Of a stretch of DNA of 64,000 nucleotides, positions 25,865-34,492 are shown piece by piece; position 1 is the first letter of the stretch, and the number at the start of each line of letters is the position of its first letter. Origin of the DNA: Leifsonia sp052114085 (GTDB taxonomy: Bacteria; Actinomycetota; Actinomycetes; Actinomycetales; Microbacteriaceae). Under the pieces are notes generated by a model. That model saw only the letters and a list, made by a program, of their open reading frames with translations, made no database searches and was not told the origin of the DNA. A program made the position numbers and the translations under genes. The stretch covers positions 682,001 to 746,000 of the forward strand of contig NZ_JBFREB010000001.1 of assembly GCF_052114085.1 (NCBI RefSeq), in the 5' to 3' direction.

Positions 25865-27862
25865 ATGAAGCGAGTCCTCTCCGCCCTTGGGGCGCTGCTG
25901 CTCGCCGTCGGCGTGCTCGTGCCCGTGACGCAGCTGCTGCCGGCGGAGCCCGCGCAGGCTGCCGCCGGCGGCGACTTCCAGCCGGGCTACATCATCAGCG
26001 ACGACAACTTCTATGCGCGTGACGCCATGACGGCCTCCCAGATCCAGTCGTTCCTGAACGCCCGGGTCCCGAGCTGCCAGTCGGGTTACACCTGCCTGAA
26101 GAGCTACGGCCAGAGCACGTACAGCCGCGCTGCCGATGCGATGTGCACCGCCTACACCGGCTCGGGATCGGAATCGGCCGCCCAGATCATCTTCAAAGTC
26201 CAGCAGGCGTGCAGTATCAGCGCGAAGGTCATCCTGACCACGCTCGAGAAGGAGCAGGGGCTGGTGACGTCGACCTCCCCGACGTCCGGTCGCTACCAGA
26301 TAGCGATGGGGTACGCCTGCCCGGACACCGCGCCCTGCGCGGCCGAGTACTTCGGGTTCTACAACCAGGTCTACAAGGCCGCGTGGCAGCTCAAGCGCTA
26401 CGGCAACCCCGCGGGCACGAGCGCCTTCTTCACCTGGATCCCCGTCGGTGGCACCCCCACCATCCAGTACAGCCCCAACGCCGCCTGCGGTGGAGCCCCC
26501 GTGCGAATCCAGAACGCCGCAACGGCCGCTCTCTACTACTACACGCCGTACCAGCCGAACGCTGCGGCCCTCGCGAACCTGTACGGGACGGGCGACGGCT
26601 GCTCCTCGTACGGCAACCGCAACTTCTTCCGCATGTACACCGACTGGTTCGGGTCGCCGACGGCTCCCCGCTACGGCGCGTTCGACAGCGCGACCGGGAT
26701 CTACAAGGGCATCCAGGTCAGCGGATGGTCGTACGACCCGTCGAAGACCGCATCCGGTTACGTCTGGATCAACGTCGACGGCCAGGGCGGCCCGGCGTCG
26801 GCCAACAAGCCGCTCAGCTGGTTCAACACGATGTTCCCCGGCTTCGGGCCGAACCACGGCTACGCCGAGACGATCGCCGCCACCCCCGGCCCGCACCAGG
26901 TGTGCGTCTACGCCATGCTCGCGTCGAGCAGCCCGTTGCTGGGCTGCAAGGACGTGACCGTGCCTTACGGGGCGGGGAACCTCGATGCGGCGACCGGAAC
27001 GTGGGGCGGTGTGAAGCTCACCGGATGGTCGGTCGACTTCGGTACGACCGCTCCGTCGTACATCTGGGTCAACGTCGACGGTCAGGGTGGCCCGTTCAAG
27101 GCCGGCAATGCCACCTCCTGGCTGAACACCTACTACCCGGGATCGGGCACGGCGCACGGCTTCGATGTCGTGGCGCCGGCGACGCCGGGGGCCCATCGCA
27201 TCGACGTCTACGGCATGTACGGCAATCAAAGCCCTCTGATCGCGTCGACCACCGTGACCGTGCCGCGGGGCACCGGGTCGTTCGACGCCGCGACCCCGGT
27301 GCCGGGCGGCGTGCAGGTCTCGGGCTGGTCTGCCGACTACTCGTCCCCGAACCAGTCCTATGTCTGGGTGAACGTGGATGGCCAGGGCGGCTTCTACAAG
27401 ACGAACAAGAACCTGACCTGGTTGCCGGGGTACCTTCCCGGGATCGGGCAGGGGAGTGGGTTCGACCTCTACGTCACGGCCCCGAAGGGCACGCACCAGT
27501 TCTGCGTGTATGGGGTGGGCGGCACACAACTGCTCGGCTGCAAGACCGCGACGGTCACGAAGTCCGACGACGGCTCGTTCGACGGCGCCGACGCCGTCCC
27601 CGGGGGCATCCGCGTACACGGCTGGGCGGTCGACCTCACACAGCGCAGCGTTCCGTCGTATGTCTGGATCGACGTCGACGGCTCGGGCAGCCCGGCCAAG
27701 GCCTCCGTTCCCCTCACCTGGTTCGACGGGCTCTACCCGGGATCGGGGCAGGCGCACGGCTACGACGTGACGATCCCGCGTCCGCCGGGCACTTACAACG
27801 TCTGTGTGACGACGATGTCCGCGCTGACGCCGTTGGGCTGCCGCGCCGTCACCGTGCGCTGA
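25865..27862 (+). CDS. Secreted muramidase-like domain with four beta repeats
   Basis: A 665-residue exported protein. Signal peptide at residues 1-36 (ending AQAA), then a domain at about 40-265 that is strongly similar to the N-domain of the protein at 6556, with shared GYTCLKSY, IIFKV.Q.C, RYGNPAGTS, ALYYYTPYQPNAAA and GNRNF. Glu130 in LEKEQGLV is the candidate catalytic residue of a lysozyme-like fold (inference). Four repeats of about 98 residues follow, each with FD.A....GG..V.GW..D, YVW..VDG.G and PG....CVYG. It lacks the CW_binding_2 repeats of its paralogue. ATG with AGGGAA upstream; a TAACCT box would give a leader of about 90 bases. Confidence 0.8.
   Translation: MKRVLSALGALLLAVGVLVPVTQLLPAEPAQAAAGGDFQPGYIISDDNFYARDAMTASQIQSFLNARVPSCQSGYTCLKSYGQSTYSRAADAMCTAYTGSGSESAAQIIFKVQQACSISAKVILTTLEKEQGLVTSTSPTSGRYQIAMGYACPDTAPCAAEYFGFYNQVYKAAWQLKRYGNPAGTSAFFTWIPVGGTPTIQYSPNAACGGAPVRIQNAATAALYYYTPYQPNAAALANLYGTGDGCSSYGNRNFFRMYTDWFGSPTAPRYGAFDSATGIYKGIQVSGWSYDPSKTASGYVWINVDGQGGPASANKPLSWFNTMFPGFGPNHGYAETIAATPGPHQVCVYAMLASSSPLLGCKDVTVPYGAGNLDAATGTWGGVKLTGWSVDFGTTAPSYIWVNVDGQGGPFKAGNATSWLNTYYPGSGTAHGFDVVAPATPGAHRIDVYGMYGNQSPLIASTTVTVPRGTGSFDAATPVPGGVQVSGWSADYSSPNQSYVWVNVDGQGGFYKTNKNLTWLPGYLPGIGQGSGFDLYVTAPKGTHQFCVYGVGGTQLLGCKTATVTKSDDGSFDGADAVPGGIRVHGWAVDLTQRSVPSYVWIDVDGSGSPAKASVPLTWFDGLYPGSGQAHGYDVTIPRPPGTYNVCVTTMSALTPLGCRAVTVR
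26674..27859 (+). repeat. Four tandem protein-coding repeats of about 98 codons
   Basis: Four diverged copies begin near 26674, 26968, 27265 and 27570. Each encodes a (G/N)xxD start, then GW(S/A)xD, VDGxG, and a PGSG-type turn, ending in a valine-rich strand. Pairwise identity looks moderate, so the duplication is not recent. They probably form beta-sandwich modules that extend the enzyme domain from the wall. Confidence 0.8.
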
Positions 27863-27934
27863 GGTCACGCGCGGAACGGCCGCGGAGGGCCCGATTGATA
27901 GGATCGGTTTCCGCAAGCCAACAGGAAGGGCTCC

Positions 27935-30412
27935 ATGCCGAACCTCCGTCCCGGCGTCGTCTCCGTCGTGCTCGTCAACTTCCGCGGAACCGACGACACG
28001 CTGCTGGCCATCCGTCACCTCCGTGAACAGGACTGGCCCGCCGAGCGCCTCGAGATCGTCGTCGTCGAGAACGGCTCCGGCGACGACAGCCTCGAGAGGT
28101 TGCGCGCGATCGAGGGGATCACGCTGGTCGTGTCGAAGAAGAATCTCGGCTTCGCGGGCGGCTGCAACCTCGGCGTGAAGTCGTCCTCCGGCGAGTTCGT
28201 GGCTTTCCTGAACAACGACGCACGTCCGGATGCCCGCTGGATCGCCGCTGCGGTGGAGCGGTTCGGCGAGAGCAGCGCGATCGGCGCCGTTGCCAGCAAG
28301 GTGCTCGACTGGGACGGCGAGCTGGTCGACTACGTCGGCTCAGCCCTCACCTGGTTCGGCCAGGGCTACAAGCCGCTGACCGCGCAGCCGGTCCCGGCGT
28401 CCGCCGATATCCCAGCCGACGTCCTGTTCGGAACGGGGTCCGCCATGTTCGTGCGCCGGAGCGTGTACGACGCGCTCGGCGGCTTCGACGAGCGCTACTT
28501 CATGTTCTTCGAGGATGTGGACCTCGGCTGGCGCCTCAACCTCCGCGGCTGGCGCTACGTCTACGAGCCGAAGTCGCTGGCGTACCACAAGCACCACGCG
28601 TCGATGAGCGCGTTCGGGCAGTTCAAAGAGACGTACCTGCTGGAGCGCAACGCGCTCTACACGCAGTACAAGAACTTGGGCGACGAGGCCCTCGCCGACG
28701 CGCTGCCCGCCACGCTGGCGCTCGCCGTTCGCCGTGCCGTCGCCAAGGGCGGCCTCGACTCCGACTCCTTCGACCTCCGCAAGGGGATCGACGACGCGCC
28801 GACCCAGGAGGTGTCGCGCGAGACGCTCGCCGGCGTCTTCGCGATCGACCAGTTCGTCGAGAATCTGCCGTCGCTGGTCGAGTCCCGCCGCGAGATCCAG
28901 GCCACCCGGGTGGTCTCGGATGCGCGGCTCTGGTCGCTGTTCGGCGAGACGGACGCGCCGTCCTTCCAGAACGACCACTACCTGGAGGGCTACGACAAGC
29001 TGGCCACCGCGTTCCCGGTGACGGAGTCGCCCCAGGTCACGCGCGTCCTCATCATCACCGGCGACCCGATCGGCGAGAAGATGGCCGGCCCGGCCATCCG
29101 CGCCTGGCATATGGCCGAGGCGCTCTCGGCCTCGAACGAGGTCACCCTCGTGTCGCTGGCCGGGGTGGAACCGGTGTCCGCGCCGTTCCGCGTCGAGCAC
29201 GTGCGGCCGGGCGACGACCGCGCCATGCGCCCGTTCGAGCGCGAAGCCGATGTGATCGTGTTCCAGGGCCTCGCGATGGCACTGTTCGACAGCATCCGCA
29301 CGACCGACAAGATCATCGTGGCCGACATCTACGACCCGATGCATCTGGAGCAGCTGGAGCAAGGACGCGAGCTCGGCGCCGCCCAGTGGAAGAAGCAGGT
29401 CGGCGATGCGACGGACGTGCTCAACGAGCAGCTGGAGCGTGGCGACTTCTTCCTGTGCGCGTCGGAGCGGCAGCGGCACTTCTACCTCGGGCAGCTGGCC
29501 GCCCTCGGGCGCATCAACCCCTCCGTGTACGAGTCCGACCCGGATCTCGAGCACCTGATCGACGTGGTCCCGTTCGGCCTGTCGAGCACGCCCCCACGCC
29601 ACGAGCGCGAGGTGCTCAAGGGCGTTCGTCCGGGCATCGGCGTGGACGACAAGGTGCTGCTCTGGAGCGGTGGCCTCTACAACTGGTTCGATCCGGCCTC
29701 GCTGATTCGGGCGGTCGCGGCGCTGACCGAGACGCACCCGGATGTGCGGCTCTTCTTCCAGGGGACCAAGCACCCGCATCCCGGGGTCCCCGAGATGGGC
29801 ATCGTCGCCGAGTCGCGGTCGCTCGCTCGCGAACTGGGCGTGCTCGACTCCGCGGTGTTCTTCAACGACTCCTGGGTCGACTACGCCGACCGGCAGAACT
29901 TCCTCACCGAGGCGGATGCCGGCGTGAGCACCCACTTCGCGCACATCGAGACGACGTTCTCGTTCCGGACGCGCATCCTGGACTACCTCTGGGCCGAACT
30001 GCCCATGGTCGTCACCGAGGGCGATCACTTCGCCGAGCTGGTGCGTGACGAGAAGCTGGGCATCGTCGTCCCGTCCGGAGACGTGGCCGCGCTGCGCGAC
30101 GCACTGGAGAAGGTGCTCTACGACGAGGCCTTCGCGGCGTCGGCCAAGCGCAACATCCGCCGCGTCCGCCAGCGCTACTTCTGGGAGAACGTGCTGCGGC
30201 CGCTGACCGCGTTCGTGGCCGACGCCCGCCACGCGCCCGACCTGGTGGAGAGCGGCACCGTGCGCTCGGCCCGCCCGGTCGGCGGCCGCCCCGCGCGCCG
30301 GAAGAAGCACGGCGTCCGCCACGACGTCGGGCTGTTCTTCCACTACATGAGCAACGGCGGCCCGAAGGTCGTCGCCAAGAAGATCACGAGCCGGATCAAG
30401 CGGACGCTGTGA
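27935..30412 (+). CDS. Two-domain glycosyltransferase: GT2 fused to GT4
   Basis: An 825-residue cytoplasmic enzyme. Residues 1-290 are GT2: VSVVLVNFRGTDDTLLAI, VVVENGSGDDSLERL, LNNDARPD as the metal site near residues 94-96, and GGFDERYFMFFEDVDLGWRL. Residues about 368-790 are GT4, beginning VLIITGDPIGEKMAGPAIRA and including LLWSGGLYNWFDPASLIRAV; this half is paralogous to the stand-alone GT4 at 16909. One protein could add two residues in turn. RBS AGGAAGGG and a -10-like TAGGAT at 27899-27904. Its stop overlaps the next GT2 start by 4 bases. Sugars unknown. Confidence 0.88.
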   Translation: MPNLRPGVVSVVLVNFRGTDDTLLAIRHLREQDWPAERLEIVVVENGSGDDSLERLRAIEGITLVVSKKNLGFAGGCNLGVKSSSGEFVAFLNNDARPDARWIAAAVERFGESSAIGAVASKVLDWDGELVDYVGSALTWFGQGYKPLTAQPVPASADIPADVLFGTGSAMFVRRSVYDALGGFDERYFMFFEDVDLGWRLNLRGWRYVYEPKSLAYHKHHASMSAFGQFKETYLLERNALYTQYKNLGDEALADALPATLALAVRRAVAKGGLDSDSFDLRKGIDDAPTQEVSRETLAGVFAIDQFVENLPSLVESRREIQATRVVSDARLWSLFGETDAPSFQNDHYLEGYDKLATAFPVTESPQVTRVLIITGDPIGEKMAGPAIRAWHMAEALSASNEVTLVSLAGVEPVSAPFRVEHVRPGDDRAMRPFEREADVIVFQGLAMALFDSIRTTDKIIVADIYDPMHLEQLEQGRELGAAQWKKQVGDATDVLNEQLERGDFFLCASERQRHFYLGQLAALGRINPSVYESDPDLEHLIDVVPFGLSSTPPRHEREVLKGVRPGIGVDDKVLLWSGGLYNWFDPASLIRAVAALTETHPDVRLFFQGTKHPHPGVPEMGIVAESRSLARELGVLDSAVFFNDSWVDYADRQNFLTEADAGVSTHFAHIETTFSFRTRILDYLWAELPMVVTEGDHFAELVRDEKLGIVVPSGDVAALRDALEKVLYDEAFAASAKRNIRRVRQRYFWENVLRPLTAFVADARHAPDLVESGTVRSARPVGGRPARRKKHGVRHDVGLFFHYMSNGGPKVVAKKITSRIKRTL

Positions 30413-31383
30413 CCGGGCCGACCGTCTCGGTCGCGCTGTGCACGTACAACGGCGCGCCGTTCGTCGACGCCCAGCTGCGGTCCATCCGGTCGCAGACGCG
30501 CCCGCCGGCGGAGATCGTCGTCTCGGATGACGGGTCGGCCGACACGACGGTCGCTGTCGCCGAGACGGTGCTCGCCGGCTTCCCGCAGGCGCGGGTGATC
30601 CGGAACGAGCGTCCGCTCGGCGTGGTCCGCAACTTCCAGCAGGCGGTGACCGCCACGCACGGCGACCTGATCGCTCTGAGCGACCAGGACGACCTCTGGC
30701 TGCCCGAGAAGCTCGAACGGATGGCGGCGCGCTTCGCCGACGATCCGGGGCTGCTCTTCCTGCACACCGACGCCCGCCTGATCGACGGCGTCGGCCGGCC
30801 CGCCGGGGGAACGGTGTTCGCGTCCCTGGAGGTCAGTCAGGCGGACCGCGACGCCGTGCACGCGGGGGATGCGTTCCGCGTCTACCTGCGCCGCAACCTG
30901 GCGACCGGCGCGACCGTGGTCTTCCGGCGGTCGCTGCTGGAGGCGGCCCTGCCGTTCCCGGACGAATGGGTGCACGACGAGTGGCTCGCGATCATCGCGG
31001 CAGCGCTGTCCGGCGCGGACCTGCTGGAGGAACCGCTCACCGAGTACCGCCGGCACGGCTCGAACCAGATCGGCGTCGCCGACCCGACACTGCGCGGCAA
31101 GGTGGCGCGCGTGCTGCAGGCGCGCGGTGACCGCAATCGGGGGCTCGCCCGTCGCGCTGCGGTGCTGGTGGAGCGGCTGGAATCGCTCGGCGACCGCATC
31201 CCTGCCGCGACGCTGGAGTCGGCGCGGCGCAAACAGGCGTTCGAGGCGGAGCGCGCTGCGATGCCTGCGACGCGGGCGTTGCGGCTTCCGTCTATCGTGC
31301 GATTGGCCGTTCGCCGTGACTACGAGCGGTTCGCCAGCCGCGGCCGGGCAGACATTCTCCGCGACCTGCTGCAGCCCGCGTAA
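30409..31383 (+). CDS. Glycosyltransferase family 2 (rhamnosyltransferase-like)
   Basis: A 324-residue GT-A enzyme: VSVALCTYNGAPFVDAQLRS, EIVVSDDGSADTT, ALSDQDDLWLPEKLE (metal-binding region), and WVHDEWLAIIAA with YRRHGSNQ later, a pattern usual for RfbF/WbbL-type GT2 enzymes in O-antigen loci. GTG start overlaps the stop of the GT2-GT4 fusion by 4 bases (GTGA), so translation is coupled. The C-terminal 70 residues are basic and helical. Confidence 0.86.
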   Translation: MTGPTVSVALCTYNGAPFVDAQLRSIRSQTRPPAEIVVSDDGSADTTVAVAETVLAGFPQARVIRNERPLGVVRNFQQAVTATHGDLIALSDQDDLWLPEKLERMAARFADDPGLLFLHTDARLIDGVGRPAGGTVFASLEVSQADRDAVHAGDAFRVYLRRNLATGATVVFRRSLLEAALPFPDEWVHDEWLAIIAAALSGADLLEEPLTEYRRHGSNQIGVADPTLRGKVARVLQARGDRNRGLARRAAVLVERLESLGDRIPAATLESARRKQAFEAERAAMPATRALRLPSIVRLAVRRDYERFASRGRADILRDLLQPA

Positions 31384-31499
31384 ACGGCCAGCGGCGCCGG
31401 GAGCGCCCGAGACCCGTTGATACGATTGCCGGGCGGTCGATCGCCGCAGCCGCGGGGGCCGACACCGTCCGCGCGCACATCGATGGGAGGGCGGAGCCG

Positions 31500-32960
31500 G
31501 TGGCTGCCACACAGAGTCTCGCGTCGCGCCTTCTGCGGGTGCTGAGGGGGGTCGTCGCTCCGGTGCTCATCCTCGTCGTGGCGAGCGCTGGATTCGTCGG
31601 CTGGCAGACCTCGCACTCTCGCGCTCTCTCTCCTTACGACGAGTACGTCTACGTCGACTACCTAGCCAAGGTGCCCACCGAGGGCGTGGTCCGTACGGGG
31701 GAGGAGACCGGCGACATCGCCCGGCAGGCGCTCGCGTGCTTAGGCGTGCAGTGGTACACCATCAAGGTTCAGCCGTGCCGCGGCACCGACTTCTCGGACG
31801 ACAAGATCTACCCGTACGCCGGCCACACCGGCGCCGACATCTACACCCCGGTCTACTTCGCGGTCACCTGGGCTCTGGCCCAGCCGCTGACCTGGGCCGG
31901 GCTCGACCTCGTCGACGCCGGCCGACTCGTGGGGGCGTTCTGGCTTGCCCTCGGCACGGTCGGGGTCTGGCTGCTGGTGCGGCTGTTGCGGATCGACCCG
32001 CTCTACGGGTTGGCGCTCGGGCTGCTGGTGATCGCCACCCCGGCGGTGTACTGGTCGACCACGTACATCAGTACGGACGCGCCGTCGCTCGCCGCCGGCG
32101 CCTGGGTGGGATGCCTCGGGGTCTGGGCGTGGATGCGCCGGCGAGCCGCGCTCGTCCTGCTCCCGCTCGCCGCGATCCTCGTCGTGCTGATCAAGGTCCA
32201 GAACCTGGCAGCGGTCGGGGCGGTGGGCCTCGCGCTCCTTGTCGGGGTGATCGTGGAGAGGTCCACCCCCGATCGGCCGCTGCGCTCCAACCGTTTCGCC
32301 CGGATCTTCACCGATGGGCGCTCGCTCTCCGCCATTGCGGCTGTGGTGCTCGCGCTGTGCGCGCAGGTCGCCTGGCTGGCCTATCGGTCCGCGATCAAGT
32401 TGCCCGGGACCACCCCGGGTGTCGACACCGTCCGGCAGCCCCTCTCGCTCCACGCGCTCGTGACCGAGTCGTTCCGGTTCCTGACCAGCGTCGGCGGTCC
32501 CGTCGACGGTTCCGGAGCGCTCGGGTTCGCGGTGTCGAGCCTGCTGGTGCTGCTGACCATCGGATCCCTCGTCGGGTTGGTCGTCGGTTTCCGGGTCTGG
32601 GGGGTCAGAGGCCTCGTCATCGCCGGCGCGCTGCTGCTCGTCGCTCTGCTGCTCGGCCCGGCGCTCGCGTTCTTCACCCGGCTGACCGTGGGCTACTACA
32701 CGCCGCTCAGCGACCGTTACGGACTATCGCTGCTCGGCCTGTTCCTGGCAGTCATCGCGCTCTACCTGTTCACCGCACTCGGCGGGCGGTCAGGCCTCGG
32801 GGCCGTCGGCGCCCTGGGGCGCGTAGACGGGGACGACGCGACGCTGCCCGACCGGGACATCGCGTCCGCGCGGCCACGTGGCCACAGCCAGGAGGACTCC
32901 GGCAGCCAGAAGAAGGAGAGCGCTGGCGGCCAGCCAGAGCAGGTTCCCACCCGGAGCTGA
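31500..32960 (+). CDS. Multi-pass membrane protein, possible GT-C glycosyltransferase
   Basis: A 486-residue protein with about ten membrane segments. The first extracytoplasmic loop has LSPYDEYVYVDYLAKVP, where the acidic DE pair resembles the catalytic first loop of GT-C enzymes that use polyprenyl-phosphate sugars (inference). No family is firmly recognised. GTG start with GGGAGG 9 bases upstream; a TACGAT box at 31421-31426 could be its -10. The last 57 codons, a hydrophilic tail of Asp, Arg, Ser and Gln, lie opposite the 3' end of the convergent DUF2142 gene, an unusually long overlap. Confidence 0.68.
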   Translation: MAATQSLASRLLRVLRGVVAPVLILVVASAGFVGWQTSHSRALSPYDEYVYVDYLAKVPTEGVVRTGEETGDIARQALACLGVQWYTIKVQPCRGTDFSDDKIYPYAGHTGADIYTPVYFAVTWALAQPLTWAGLDLVDAGRLVGAFWLALGTVGVWLLVRLLRIDPLYGLALGLLVIATPAVYWSTTYISTDAPSLAAGAWVGCLGVWAWMRRRAALVLLPLAAILVVLIKVQNLAAVGAVGLALLVGVIVERSTPDRPLRSNRFARIFTDGRSLSAIAAVVLALCAQVAWLAYRSAIKLPGTTPGVDTVRQPLSLHALVTESFRFLTSVGGPVDGSGALGFAVSSLLVLLTIGSLVGLVVGFRVWGVRGLVIAGALLLVALLLGPALAFFTRLTVGYYTPLSDRYGLSLLGLFLAVIALYLFTALGGRSGLGAVGALGRVDGDDATLPDRDIASARPRGHSQEDSGSQKKESAGGQPEQVPTRS

Positions 32961-34424
32961 CCACGGGGCGCCCCCGAAGAGGAAGAGCTTCAGGGTGCCG
33001 TTGCCGCCGACGGAGTAGCGGCGCAGCGTGGCCTCGAATGCCCACCACTGGGCGCCCACCGCGACCACAGTCACCAGCAGGATCAGGCGGCGCATCGTGG
33101 TCGGTGCCATCCGGTCTGCGCGTGAGCCGAGCAGTGCGGCCGCGCCGACGATCAGGCAGAGGAAGAGCGGCAGGTTGTAGCGTCCCTGCCAGATGAGACC
33201 GCCGCCGTGGATGTAGACGGCCTGCACTAGGGCCGGGAGCAGCAGGAACGCGGCCAGGACGATCGCGAACGCGAGAAGCTTGCGGCCGCGCAGCACCAGC
33301 AGGGCCGCCAGGACGAGAGCCGCGATCCCGGCGCCGTAGGCGTAGATGACGACGTCCGGCGCGGGGGTGTCCAGCCAGCCGAACAGCCCGACGAGTCCCT
33401 GGCCGTAGCCGACCGTTCCCGTCAGCACGCGCAGGAATCCGGTCAGCGGCGACGCCCCGACACCGGGGAAGTGGAGCGCGTCCTCTGGCTTCACGATGGC
33501 GTTGGCGAGGGAGTTCGACCCGAGCGTCCAGGCCAGCGCGCCGATCACGAACAGGGCGGAGACGGCCATGGCGATGAGGGTGGCCGGTCGGCGCAGCAGC
33601 GAGAGCAGTCGCTTGCGCTCGATGAGCACGAGCGGCGCGCCGAGCGCGACGACGAGCCACAGTGGTGAGAGCCCGCGAGCGTTCACCCCGACGGCGACAC
33701 CGGCTGCCACGATCGTGAGGTCCGCCCGTAGCCGGACCGAGGTGCGGTCGAGCGCGATCGACAGCATCCCGACGAAGACGGCCAGTGTTGCCGCCGCCTC
33801 CAGGCTGTTCGGGTTCACGGTGCCGCCGAGGAACAGCACCATCGGCGTGATCGCGAGCGCATACGACAGCATGGCCAGCCGGCGGAACGGCAGGGTGGTG
33901 GTGACGGCGAACGCGAGCGCCAGGAAGAGCGCGGTGAGGAGGGCGCTCACGGCACGCATTGCGAAGATGCCCGACGTGTCGTGGATGACCAGCGTCGGCC
34001 AGCCGACGGCGAGGTAGTAGAGCGGGTTGTAGAGGCCCGCCGTCGTGGTCGACTTCGTGTCGGCCCCCGGGTCGCTCGGCTCGGCGATGCCGCAGTCGGC
34101 GTCGACGGCGGGGTGGAACGCGAAGCAGGTGACCGCCTGCGACCGCGCGATGTACGCGGGCACCGTCACGATGTTGCCGTCGGGGGAGGGCTGTCCGACC
34201 CACTCGCCGCGCACGACGCTGGCGGCCCGAACGATGTGAGCCGGTTCGTCGGGGGAGCCGGAGATCGGGGTGGCGAAGCTCCAGCACAGGCAGAGCGCAC
34301 TGAGCAGGGCCCAGGCGATCAGGAACGCCCGTACGGGGAAGCGAGTGCTCCGGACGGTGGCGGGATGGTCGTTCACAGGGCTCGTCTCATCGAGGCCGAC
34401 GGCTCGTCGCTGCAGGAGCGTCAT
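32790..34424 (-). CDS. DUF2142-family multi-pass membrane protein
   Basis: A 544-residue protein with about a dozen membrane segments and an early extracytoplasmic loop beginning ISGSPDEPAHIVRAASV, whose DE pair and layout fit DUF2142 proteins, often found in surface-glycan loci and thought to be GT-C-like. Two cysteines and a FHPAVDADCGIAEPSD stretch lie in the same loop. ATG at 34424 chosen; a GTG at 34376 is an alternative. A -10-like TAGGGT at 34457-34462 (minus) precedes it. Its 3' end overlaps the convergent gene by 171 bases. Confidence 0.75.
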   Translation of the reverse strand: MTLLQRRAVGLDETSPVNDHPATVRSTRFPVRAFLIAWALLSALCLCWSFATPISGSPDEPAHIVRAASVVRGEWVGQPSPDGNIVTVPAYIARSQAVTCFAFHPAVDADCGIAEPSDPGADTKSTTTAGLYNPLYYLAVGWPTLVIHDTSGIFAMRAVSALLTALFLALAFAVTTTLPFRRLAMLSYALAITPMVLFLGGTVNPNSLEAAATLAVFVGMLSIALDRTSVRLRADLTIVAAGVAVGVNARGLSPLWLVVALGAPLVLIERKRLLSLLRRPATLIAMAVSALFVIGALAWTLGSNSLANAIVKPEDALHFPGVGASPLTGFLRVLTGTVGYGQGLVGLFGWLDTPAPDVVIYAYGAGIAALVLAALLVLRGRKLLAFAIVLAAFLLLPALVQAVYIHGGGLIWQGRYNLPLFLCLIVGAAALLGSRADRMAPTTMRRLILLVTVVAVGAQWWAFEATLRRYSVGGNGTLKLFLFGGAPWSAPGGNLLWLAASALLLLAAGVLLAVATWPRGRDVPVGQRRVVPVYAPQGADGPEA

Positions 34425-34492
34425 TGCATCGCCGAAAGCACAGGTTGCACACAAACACCCTAGGGGATTCGCAGTTCGGCAGGCGTCACGAT

